This document shows positions 27,101 to 39,100 of a stretch of 64,000 nucleotides of DNA, piece by piece. The notes under the pieces are model-generated. The model had not been told where the DNA came from. It saw only the letters and a list, made by a program, of their open reading frames with translations, and ran no database searches. Origin of the DNA: Sipunculus nudus (taxonomy: Eukaryota > Annelida > Sipuncula > Golfingiida > Sipunculidae). Location: the NCBI GenBank assembly GCA_026874595.1, contig CM049318.1, forward strand, positions 32,426,956 through 32,490,955. Reading direction: 5' to 3'. Position 1 is the stretch's first letter. Each line of letters begins with the position of its first letter. A program made the translations under genes and the position numbers.

Positions 27101-30100
27101 ACTGTTTGACGGATCAGGCTTAAAATTTTGCACAAATGTAGCCCTTGGATAGCTTTATAACATACACTAAAAATGATGGCGCCCCCTGCAACCATTTTTG
27201 CACAGCGTCCATCTGTTCATCTGCCTAGGGATAAAATCATTCATATCTCGGCAGTGGTTTAATTTATCCACCTGAAATTTTGCAGGTTTTTACATCCTGG
27301 ACAGCTTTCTTGATTTTATGACAGGTGGCGCCATCTACAATCACTTTTACGCTGCAGACATCCAAGCTCATATCTCGGGAACTGTTTGACCGATTGGGCC
27401 AAAAAGTTTGCATGTGTATAGATCTCACAAAGCTCTTTATCATACGCAAAACTGGTGGCGCCACCTCCAACCAGTTTTGCACAGCGTCCGTCTGTTTGTC
27501 TGCCATAGGATAAAATCAGTCGTATCTTGGTAGTGGTTTGACATATCTGCCTAAAATTTTGCATGTTTCTACCTCTTTGATAGCTTTCTGGATTTTGTGG
27601 CAGGTGGCGCCACCTACATTTATGTTTACGCTGCAGACACTCAGGCTTATATTTCAGGACTGGATTGACATATCTCCCTGAAATTTTGCATGTGTTAAAT
27701 CTCACATAGCTCTTAATCATACATAAAAATTGGTGGCGCCACCTGCCACAATTTTTGCCCAGCGTTCTTCTGTTTGTCTGATGTTGGATAAAATCACTCA
27801 TATACAAGTAGTGGTTTGACTTATCTGCCTAAAATTTTGCATATGTATACAACTGGGACAGCTTTCTGGATTTTGTGGTAGGTGGTGCAACCTACACACA
27901 CATTTCGGCTGCAGACATCCATGCTTATATGCAACACATCTCACTCTATTTTCCCTTGCCACTAAATCCATGCCTCACTTCACCCGTCTCACTCTGATTT
28001 CGACGGATACACGTAGTCGTTTGTTGATTACCCGTATTCTAGTTTCATTTATATTCATTTAGCTTCATTGAGTGTGCCATAGTTTTGCTAAGTTAACTAA
28101 TCATTGACAAGTTGGTTGTAATGTGCAAACCTTGAAAGCGAAAAAATGGTCGGTGTAGGCAACGCCAAAAACAAACTTTGACCCTTCGTCTGTGTGGGCT
28201 AAGAACTCTGACACTCTGGCCCCCAGCCAGCTGAAGGCGGCACGTCCCCACGGTGTACGGAGGATGAGCAGAGCGAAGATAAACTGGAGACCCAGACCCC
28301 AAACCACCGGGCGCCAGCGTACCTACATCATAGAAAGAAATGTTAGCATAATATGAACCAATACTACCGGACACCAGCGTACTTATAGCAGAGAACGTGG
28401 GAAATGTTTAAAATCACAGGCACTCGTTTCCAGTACTAAAATGGCCTAGAAACCGAAGACACATTGAGTATGGGCGATATACCCATTATAAAAGAACTTT
28501 TATAATGGGTATATCGCCCATACTCAATGTGTTTTTGGTTTTTAGGCCATTTTAGTGCTGGATTCGAGTGCCTGTGTTTAAAATAAAATACCCTTAACGC
28601 AAGCGTGTCTACAACAGAAAAAAGTGGCCCATGGGGCATGACGCTCAGCTGCATTCAAATAGCCTTGAACAATGGGCAAAAAGACTCCCAGAGTGCTCAA
28701 AATCATGCATTTTGCCAACAGTCCTTCGATATAGATTACAGTGACCATATTCTTCATGCAGCTGATACCATTTGTGCCTACCTGAATAATAGAGTGTTAA
28801 AATCAAGTTCTTTCACACAGCTTGTAGAAAACGGGTCAGAGTACATTTCAGGTTTACATGGAGAGTTTAAGGGATCTGCCTGAAAGTCATGTATGAGGTT
28901 TAAGTCCAAATGGATACAATTTGTGCCCCATCTGACTCACTTGGTGCTTAAAAATCATTTGCAAAATATAGGTAACCATGCACTTATTTCAAGTTTCAAA
29001 TATTAATTTTCATGGAACTCTAAGGATGTCAAGTTAGACATATTTATGCCCAACCCTCATGATTTGTGCCCTGTTAATGGACAACCGCTTCTTTTAAAGT
29101 TCTCTACTAGGGACGCATGGGTCTCGACGCTCAGCTGAATATGTCAATAAGAATATTTTTTTACAACTAGATGTGTCGGAACGACACGAATGCCCCCGCC
29201 TTGGGCAAATTAGAAACATTTGAAAAATTTTGAAAATTTTTTTAAGTTCAGGAGGTGTCGTATGGTCAAAAGTAGGTCAACAAGGGCAAAATGCAAACAC
29301 GATCTGTAACGGGTCAAGCAACACACCAAAAATCATGCCAGTATATGCAGGCATTGTGAAAAAAAGTCCATACATGTGCATTTTCCATAAAAATTTCTGT
29401 CTTTCATGAAATTTTCTATGTTTAGGAGCCGTAAAACAATCAAAAGTAGGTCAACCGGGATGAAACGCGAACTCGATCTGTAACTGTCATTATCTGCCCA
29501 CACATAAAAAATCAGGGTGGTATCTGCAGGCATTGAGGAAAAAAAGTCAGTACATATGCATTTGTTATGAAAATTTATATTTTTCATGAAACTTTCTATG
29601 TTCAGGAGCAGTCAAATGGTCAAAAGTAGGTCAACTGAGAGAAAGCAAGAACTCGATCTGTATCTGGTCATTATCTGCCTACACACCAAAAATCAGGCCC
29701 GTATCTGCAGGCACTGCGAAAAAAAGTCCATACATATGCACCTTTTTATGAAATTTTTCTATGTTAGAGCACCGTCAAACGGTCAAAAATAGGTCAACTG
29801 GGACAAAACGTGAACTTGATCTGTAACTGGTCATTATCTGCCCACACACCAAAAATCAGGCCAATATCTGCAGGTATTGTGAAGAAAAGTCTGTACAAGT
29901 GTATTTGTCATGAAAATTTATATTTTACATGAAATTTTCTATGTTCAGGAGCCGTAAAACAGTCAAAAGTAGGTCAACCAGGACGAAATGCGATCTCAAT
30001 CTGTAACTGGTCAATATCTGGCCACACACCAAAAATCAGGCCAATATCTGCAGGCATTGCGAAAAAAAGTCCGTACATGTGTATTTGTCATGATATTTCA

Positions 30101-33100
30101 TATTTTTCATGAAATTTTCTATGTTCAGGAGCCGTAAAACGGTCAAAAGTAGGTCAACCAGGACGAAACGAAAACTTAATCTGTAACTGGTCATTATCTG
30201 CTCACACACGAAAAATCAGGCCAATATCTGCAGGTATTGTGAAGAAAAGTCTGTAAAAGTGTATTTGTCATGAAAATTTATATTTTACATGAAATTTTCT
30301 ATGTTCAGGAGCCGTAAAACAGTCAAAAGTAGGTCAACCAGGACGAAATGCGAACTTAATCTGTAACTGGTCTATATCTGCCCACACAAAAAATCAGGCC
30401 AATATCTGCAGGCATTGCGAAAAAAAGTCTGTACATGTGTATCTTTCATGAAAATTTCTATTTTTCATGAAATTTTCTATGTTTGTACAACGGTCAAAAG
30501 TAGGTCAACCGGGGCGAAACGCGAACTCGATCTGTAACTGGTCTATATCTGTCCACACACCAAAAATCAGGTCCATATCTGCAGGCACTGCGAAAAAAAA
30601 GTCCGTACGTGTGTATTTGTCATGAAATTTCATATTTTTCATGAAATTTTCTATGTTCAGGAGCCGTAAAACGGTCAAAAGTAGGTCAACCAGGACGAAA
30701 CACGAACTCGATCTGTAACTGGTCTATATCTGCTCACACACCAAAAATCAGGCCAATATCTGCAGGCATTGCGAAAAAAAGTCCGTACATGTGTATCTGT
30801 CATGAATATTTCTATTTTTCATGAAATTTTCTAAGTTTAGGAGCCGTAAAACGGTCAAAAGTAGGTCAACCGGGACAGAACGCGAACTCGATTTGTAACT
30901 GGTCTATATTTGCCCACACACCAAAAATCAGGCCAATATCTGCAGGCATTGCGAAAAAAAGTCCGTACATGTGTATCTGTCATGAATATTTCTTTTTTTC
31001 ATTAAATTTTCTAAGTTTAGGAGCCGTAAAACAGTCAAAAGTAGGTCAACCGGGAAGAAACGCAAACTCGATCTGTAACTGGTCTATATCTGTCCACACA
31101 CCAAAAATCAGGCCAATATCTGCAGGCACTGCGAAAAAAAGTCCGTACATGTGTATTTGTCATGAAATTTCTATTTTTCATGAAATTTTCTAAGTTCAGG
31201 AGCCGTAAAACGGTCAAAAGTAGGTCAACCAGGACGAAACGCGAACTCGATCTGTAACTGGTCTATATCTGCTCACACACCAAAAATCGGGCCAATATCT
31301 GCAGGCATTGCGAAAAAAGTCCGTACATGTGTATCTGTCATGAATATTTCTATTTTTCATGAAATTTTCTAAGTTTAGGAGCCGTAAAACGGTCAAAAGT
31401 AGGTCAACCGGGACGAAACGCGAACTCGATCTGTAACTGGTCTATATCTGCCCACACACCAAAAATTAGGCCAATATCTGCAGGCATTGCGAAAAAGAGT
31501 CCGTACAAATGTTTGATTTCGGAAGGACGGAAGGACGGAATGACGGAATGACGGACATGGGTAAAACTATATGCCCCGGCCACTTTGTGGCGGGGGCATA
31601 AAAATAACACAGAATGACGGTCCTGTGACCTTAACCAATGACCTGAGAGAACTCATTATCCTTGAACTTGCAGCACTTAGATTATTGTAAAAATCTTTAA
31701 AACAAAGTGGGTCCAGTGACCTTGACCTCTGACTAGGTAACCTCAAAATCTACAGATTTCTTCCACTTTGGGCAAGTGAGCCATGTGTGAAAGATGATGA
31801 TGATTTGTGCCCTGTTAATGGACAACCGCTTCTTTTAAAGTTCTCTACTAGGGACGCATGGGTCTCGACGCTCAGCTGAATATGTCAATAAGAATATTTT
31901 TTTACAACTAGATGTGTCGGAACGACACGAATGCCCCCGCCTTGGGCAAATTAGAAACATTTGAAAAATTTTGAAAATTTTTTTAAGTTCAGGAGGTGTC
32001 GTATGGTCAAAAGTAGGTCAACAAGGGCAAAATGCAAACACGATCTGTAACGGGTCAAGCAACACACCAAAAATCATGCCAGTATATGCAGGCATTGTGA
32101 AAAAAAGTCCATACATGTGCATTTTCCATAAAAAAATTTCTGTCTTTCATGAAATTTTCTATGTTTAGGAGCCGTAAAACAATCAAAAGTAGGTCAACCG
32201 GGATGAAACGCGAACTCGATCTGTAACTGTCATTATCTGCCCACACATAAAAAATCAGGGTGGTATCTGCAGGCATTGAGGAAAAAAAGTCAGTACATAT
32301 GCATTTGTTATGAAAATTTATATTTTTCATGAAACTTTCTATGTTCAGGAGCAGTCAAATGGTCAAAAGTAGGTCAACTGAGAGAAAGCAAGAACTCGAT
32401 CTGTATCTGGTCATTATCTGCCTACACACCAAAAATCAGGCCCGTATCTGCAGGCACTGCGAAAAAAAGTCCATACATATGCACCTTTTTATGAAATTTT
32501 TCTATGTTAGAGCACCGTCAAACGGTCAAAAATAGGTCAACTGGGACAAAACGTGAACTTGATCTGTAACTGGTCATTATCTGCCCACACACCAAAAATC
32601 AGGCCAATATCTGCAGGTATTGTGAAGAAAAGTCTGTACAAGTGTATTTGTCATGAAAATTTATATTTTACATGAAATTTTCTATGTTCAGGAGCCGTAA
32701 AACAGTCAAAAGTAGGTCAACCAGGACGAAATGCGATCTCAATCTGTAACTGGTCAATATCTGGCCACACACCAAAAATCAGGCCAATATCTGCAGGCAT
32801 TGCGAAAAAAAGTCCGTACATGTGTATTTGTCATGATATTTCATATTTTTCATGAAATTTTCTATGTTCAGGAGCCGTAAAACGGTCAAAAGTAGGTCAA
32901 CCAGGACGAAACGAAAACTTAATCTGTAACTGGTCATTATCTGCTCACACACGAAAAATCAGGCCAATATCTGCAGGTATTGTGAAGAAAAGTCTGTAAA
33001 AGTGTATTTGTCATGAAAATTTATATTTTACATGAAATTTTCTATGTTCAGGAGCCGTAAAACAGTCAAAAGTAGGTCAACCAGGACGAAATGCGAACTT

Positions 33101-36100
33101 AATCTGTAACTGGTCTATATCTGCCCACACAAAAAATCAGGCCAATATCTGCAGGCATTGCGAAAAAAAGTCTGTACATGTGTATCTTTCATGAAAATTT
33201 CTATTTTTCATGAAATTTTCTATGTTTGTACAACGGTCAAAAGTAGGTCAACCGGGGCGAAACGCGAACTCGATCTGTAACTGGTCTATATCTGTCCACA
33301 CACCAAAAATCAGGTCCATATCTGCAGGCACTGCGAAAAAAAAGTCCGTACGTGTGTATTTGTCATGAAATTTCATATTTTTCATGAAATTTTCTATGTT
33401 CAGGAGCCGTAAAACGGTCAAAAGTAGGTCAACCAGGACGAAACACGAACTCGATCTGTAACTGGTCTATATCTGCTCACACACCAAAAATCAGGCCAAT
33501 ATCTGCAGGCATTGCGAAAAAAAGTCCGTACATGTGTATCTGTCATGAATATTTCTATTTTTCATGAAATTTTCTAAGTTTAGGAGCCGTAAAACGGTCA
33601 AAAGTAGGTCAACCGGGACAGAACGCGAACTCGATTTGTAACTGGTCTATATTTGCCCACACACCAAAAATCAGGCCAATATCTGCAGGCATTGCGAAAA
33701 AAAGTCCGTACATGTGTATCTGTCATGAATATTTCTTTTTTTCATTAAATTTTCTAAGTTTAGGAGCCGTAAAACAGTCAAAAGTAGGTCAACCGGGAAG
33801 AAACGCAAACTCGATCTGTAACTGGTCTATATCTGTCCACACACCAAAAATCAGGCCAATATCTGCAGGCACTGCGAAAAAAAGTCCGTACATGTGTATT
33901 TGTCATGAAATTTCTATTTTTCATGAAATTTTCTAAGTTCAGGAGCCGTAAAACGGTCAAAAGTAGGTCAACCAGGACGAAACGCGAACTCGATCTGTAA
34001 CTGGTCTATATCTGCTCACACACCAAAAATCGGGCCAATATCTGCAGGCATTGCGAAAAAAGTCCGTACATGTGTATCTGTCATGAATATTTCTATTTTT
34101 CATGAAATTTTCTAAGTTTAGGAGCCGTAAAACGGTCAAAAGTAGGTCAACCGGGACGAAACGCGAACTCGATCTGTAACTGGTCTATATCTGCCCACAC
34201 ACCAAAAATTAGGCCAATATCTGCAGGCATTGCGAAAAAGAGTCCGTACAAATGTTTGATTTCGGAAGGACGGAAGGACGGAATGACGGAATGACGGACA
34301 TGGGTAAAACTATATGCCCCGGCCACTTTGTGGCGGGGGCATAAAAATAACACAGAATGACGGTCCTGTGACCTTAACCAATGACCTGAGAGAACTCATT
34401 ATCCTTGAACTTGCAGCACTTAGATTATTGTAAAAATCTTTAAAACAAAGTGGGTCCAGTGACCTTGACCTCTGACTAGGTAACCTCAAAATCTACAGAT
34501 TTCTTCCACTTTGGGCAAGTGAGCCATGTGTGAAAGATGGAAAGTTTGGAATGAAACGTTTGATTTACAGTGCATCCACAATCATTTTAAAGAAGCGGCT
34601 CCTGTGACCTTCACCTTTGACCTCTGGACCTTGAAAATCAAAATGTATCTTACTTAAGTGGTGTGTCATTAATAAATCAAGTATGAAGCCAATCTGTCTA
34701 GCCAAAGCAGAATTATCATCCATAAACTAATTTGTGAATGGATGGGCCCTGTGACGTTGACCTTTGACCCTATGACCCCAAATCGAAAAGCATCTTCTTG
34801 AAAAGATATTTTGAAGATGGAAGGTTTGTGAAGAAAAGTTTGGCTTGAAATGCATATACACATTCCTTTTAAAGAATTGGGGAATGTGACCTTGACCTAT
34901 GACCCAAAATTGAGAGAGTCCTTACTTTAGTGGTGAGCGAGATAGAAGTTAAGTTTGAAACCAATCTGTCAAACCCAACTGGAGGTATTAACTGGAAACT
35001 AATTTGTTAAAGGATGACCCTCTGACCTTAACCTTTGACCTTGTGACCCCAAATTAATTTATGCTCTCCCAATACTGGCAAGTCAGCTAAATGTGCAAAA
35101 TGAAAAGTTTGGCTAAAATGCAGCCATGATCTTTTAAAATAAATGAGTCTTGTGAGCTTGACCTTTGACCTTATGGCCCAGGTTTGGAAGAACGTATAGA
35201 CAAACAGACAGACAAACGAACAGACAGACAGGATGACTACAATAGGGCATCCACTTGAGATCAATAAACGACCGAGTTTGGGACACTAGATGGAATCAAA
35301 GCTGACATGATTGTTGTCATTTAATAGTAAAAAAAAGAAAACCATTCGTAAAAATGAGAAAAATACAGGTGGCGCCACCCTAATCAGAAACTGACAAAAC
35401 TAGTAAGTAAACTAGTATATTCAAGGGAAGATTCATGACAATCCATGCATTAAATATATATTGGAGGTTTTGTATAAATTTTTCTATTATTTTTTTTTGG
35501 GGGGGGGAGGGGGTACTCACAAGCCCCATAGCTATGAGGATATAGGTCGCAGTGACTTAATTTCAGGTTTCCAAGATTTTTATGGACCTCCCTAGATTTT
35601 TAGTTGGAGGCTTCTGGGGTCAGCGGTTACGATTCGTGCCCTGTTAACGGACGCTTCGACGGCCAGGCGGAAGACGGACAAAGCGCCATACCTATACCTC
35701 AGTTGACGAACTGGTTTCGAACTCGTCCGAGAACTTGGTAGGAACAATAGGTGGTCCAAATTTGAGAACAAAATGTTGAATACTTCAAAAGTTATGAGGT
35801 ACACAATATTTCACATTTTGGCAGGTTTGACCTTGAAGATGAAGGACGAGGACACCGGCTTTCAAACTCCTGCGAGATTTTGGTAGGAACACCCGGTGAA
35901 CCGAATTTGAGGACAAAATTTGCAATACTTAAAAAGTTATCGCGTTCACAAGACAATAACTATAAGCTGACCGTTTTTTTTTTTTGTCGAACTCGTTGAG
36001 AACTTGGTGGGAACAAGTGGTGTACCAAACTTGAGGACAAAATGTGGAATACTTCAGAAGTTATTGGCTTCCCAACAATTTCACGTCACGGCAGATTTGA

Positions 36101-39100
36101 CCTTGAAGATCTTTGTCATTGTCCCCGGCTTTTGAACTTGTCCGAGAACTTGTTAAGAACAATAGGTCCAAATAGAGTTCAAAATGTGGAATACATCGAA
36201 AGGTTAGGGGTTCACAAAAATTTCACATATTTGCAGATTTGACCTTGAAAATGAATGTCAAGGTACCCGGTTTTCTAACACCTCCGAGGTTTTGATATGA
36301 ATAATTTAGTGTTTCAAATTTTGGCGGAAAATGTGCAGCCCTTCAAAAGTTATCGCGTTTACAAGATATCCTACAGATGATGACGACGTTGACAGACGTC
36401 GACAGAAGATGACACTGAAAAAAAACCCTGCCCCGGTGGTGGTGGTCGTGGGGGGGGGGGGGGGGGAACATAAAAATACAGGTGGCATCAGCATTATGCA
36501 GGAACTAATGAAACTCCCATGATTAAAATGCATGCAAAGAATTAATGCATCAATGCATTCGTTATTCAGATACTGGAGCTTTAGTATCAAACTTTTCATT
36601 ATTCTCGGGGGTATTTACAAACCCTGTAGCTCTGAGGATGAAGTTAACAGAGAAGTAATCATGTTTCCAAGGAGCACTTCATTGTGCTCCCAGGAAACTG
36701 AAGTAAGATGATTCTTGGTGCAAAGGTAACAATTTGTGCACTGTTAACGGAAGGTCTCGAACAGTGAAAAAATGCGTAAAACTGGAAAAATACAGTTGGC
36801 GCCACCAGTCTGCAAGAAGTGATGACACACTCCGTGAACAATATGCATGCAAAAACTTATGGCCATCGGTGCATTAGTTATTCAGATACTAGAGTTTTTG
36901 TTTCACATTTTTAATTATTCTGGGGGCTACTTACAAGCCCCAGAGCTCGGAGGTTAAGGGTAGCAGGGACCTATGTTCAGGTTTCCAAAAAGATTTTTCA
37001 TGGACCTCCAAGGATGAACAAGTAGAAGTTTCAAGCTCTAACGGTTACGATTTGTGCCCTGTTAAGCCTCGGTCACAACCGGGACACGGTCGCCGTATGG
37101 CGAGTGTTTTGGGCTATTCTGTGCCGTTTAGACGCACGGCAACCTTGGGTTTTTCAAAGGCCGTAGGGACTCCGCATCGACCGTAATTGACATTAGCGCA
37201 AGCGCTTAAGTTGATGCGGCGGCCGTGCGTCAGGCAGTTTTCATGCGGTCCCAAAAACCGTGCGGTACTCTACGGTGTGCGGTGACCGCAGCGGGTTGTC
37301 ACCGTGGCTTAACGGACGGACAGACGGCCGGACGGATGACGGACCTCTATAGCTCAGATGACTTTTAGTCAGCTGAGCAAAAAAAAAAAAAAACAACTGG
37401 AAATTTGGTTGAAATTTAAGACAATATATTTTCGGGCGCCAGTAGACCTATAATATAGAAAAGAGGGAAGTGTTTTAATTACAGACCACCCTAGTGCAGC
37501 CTAACTTCACCAGATTGAAACTATTACTACGGAGGCATGATAAACGATTAATGTATGAACTATGGGAAAATGATTCGAAGTGGAAACAGTATGCAAGTTG
37601 GATGTGACGCTGTACTGTGCCTTTTGTGTGTACTTGACTGACAAAGAGACGCTGCTGATGATATATTTATCAATGAAACGATAAGCTCAGTCGCATGCCC
37701 AGTGTCAGCGGTATAGTGCATAACTGTATGCGCTTCATGATAAACGTGGGCTGTCATTTGTTTATGCACTAGGGGTCAGTGGTTGCTGATCCAGATGAGG
37801 TGACGCGAACAGCTTCCCTCGAGGAGCCAGAGTTCACAGTTCAGTGATCTAGGACGCCAATTGTATGTACTCATAAAAAGGACATCAAAGACCTCTGAAT
37901 AGGTAACAAGGCGAACGTAGTTAATTGGATCGGTGTGTTGGCGAGAGAGATTCCAGTATTTTTGCTGGTGTCGAGAACTGTCAGGATATGCGCTTTAGAT
38001 ATTACTCATACCATGTTTATAAATTTAATTTTACTAGATTCAATATTTGTACCGATCATGTTTTCTTTAATTATATTGTGAAGGTTGAAATTTAATCTTG
38101 TTGATCGTGCGGATGTTGGCGTATCTACAAACAGACAATGTTCCAATTATCCGGCCTTGAACCCACGCTCACACATAGTCATAGCCACGCCAGGATCAAA
38201 CCTGAGCAGTCAGAGGAGAGCCTCGAGCATTTTTATCCTCGCCTATCCAGTACCCATATTCTGGGCGTATATATTGGACATACAATGCATCCCCTGGATA
38301 ATACAGACCTTAAGGGCCAGGTAATTAAGATAGAAACGACTTATGCAATCTTACCTTGGCGGGGTTATGCGAGGTGACATAGAAAAGTAGCACGAAGACA
38401 AGGAGGCCAGAGGCAGATACCAAATTGTAGGGTACGTCTCGACGGACGACGTCCACGATCACAAAGATGATAATGAACAGGAAGAGAAGAGCGACCACTG
38501 CCCTGTTTTAAAATAGAAAGACATTTGTAGGCGTAGTCAAGTATATATATATTTGCAATAGAACGACCTATACACATGGACAGAATTGTATATAATAAAC
38601 TAGAGCACAGCAAATGGTGCATAATACGCCCGTCGCATATGTTGTGGCCTCTGGCCTCATTAATTTTTGATGACAAAGTTATTCAGTTAATTTTTAAGTT
38701 ATCGCGGTGACACTTAAAGTTAATGGACGGACGTACGGACAAATAGGCAAATATCTGTTCGAAAACACTGCTTAATTATGTCACAGTGAACTAAGAATTT
38801 GAAGTCACACGAGAAATGTTTTAATTAATTCTCTTCGTTCTTCTCCTGGTGCAAGGTTAAGTTTTATATTGATGCAAGTACTACTTTGTGATGGATATTG
38901 ATGTGTAAGGGTGAATTGTACTATGGTGACGAATAGAGGCTTTACCAATTTTATGAAAAAGTTTTGAAGTTGTGACAAAAATTGATTAAAATATAAAAAT
39001 CATGTGAAATATGAGGATTACATGTACATTAGTCGATGAGCACATATCTTTGTATCTGTGCCCTAGCATGTGTTCATGTGGATGTGATTAGAAACTCTCC

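Larger units (their letters stand above)
29059..34540 (+). repeat. ~2.74-kb near-perfect tandem duplication
   Basis: The segment from GATTTGTGCCCTGTTAATGG to CCATGTGTGAAAGATG occurs twice head to tail (about 29059-31797 and 31800-34540). Offsets of 2741 bp at the left end and 2743 bp inside show only a 2-bp indel. It lies wholly inside intron 3 of CNT copy B. Confidence 0.85.

Noticed and set aside
29170-31600. CRISPR-like regularly spaced repeats
   Set aside because: Whole ~180-bp units are repeated head to tail with no unique spacers, in a eukaryotic intron.
29333-34353. Repeated 60-90-codon open frames on both strands in the intron-3 array
   Set aside because: They recur once per 180-bp unit in several frames, change with unit variation and overlap on both strands; they are by-products of the tandem repeat, not genes.
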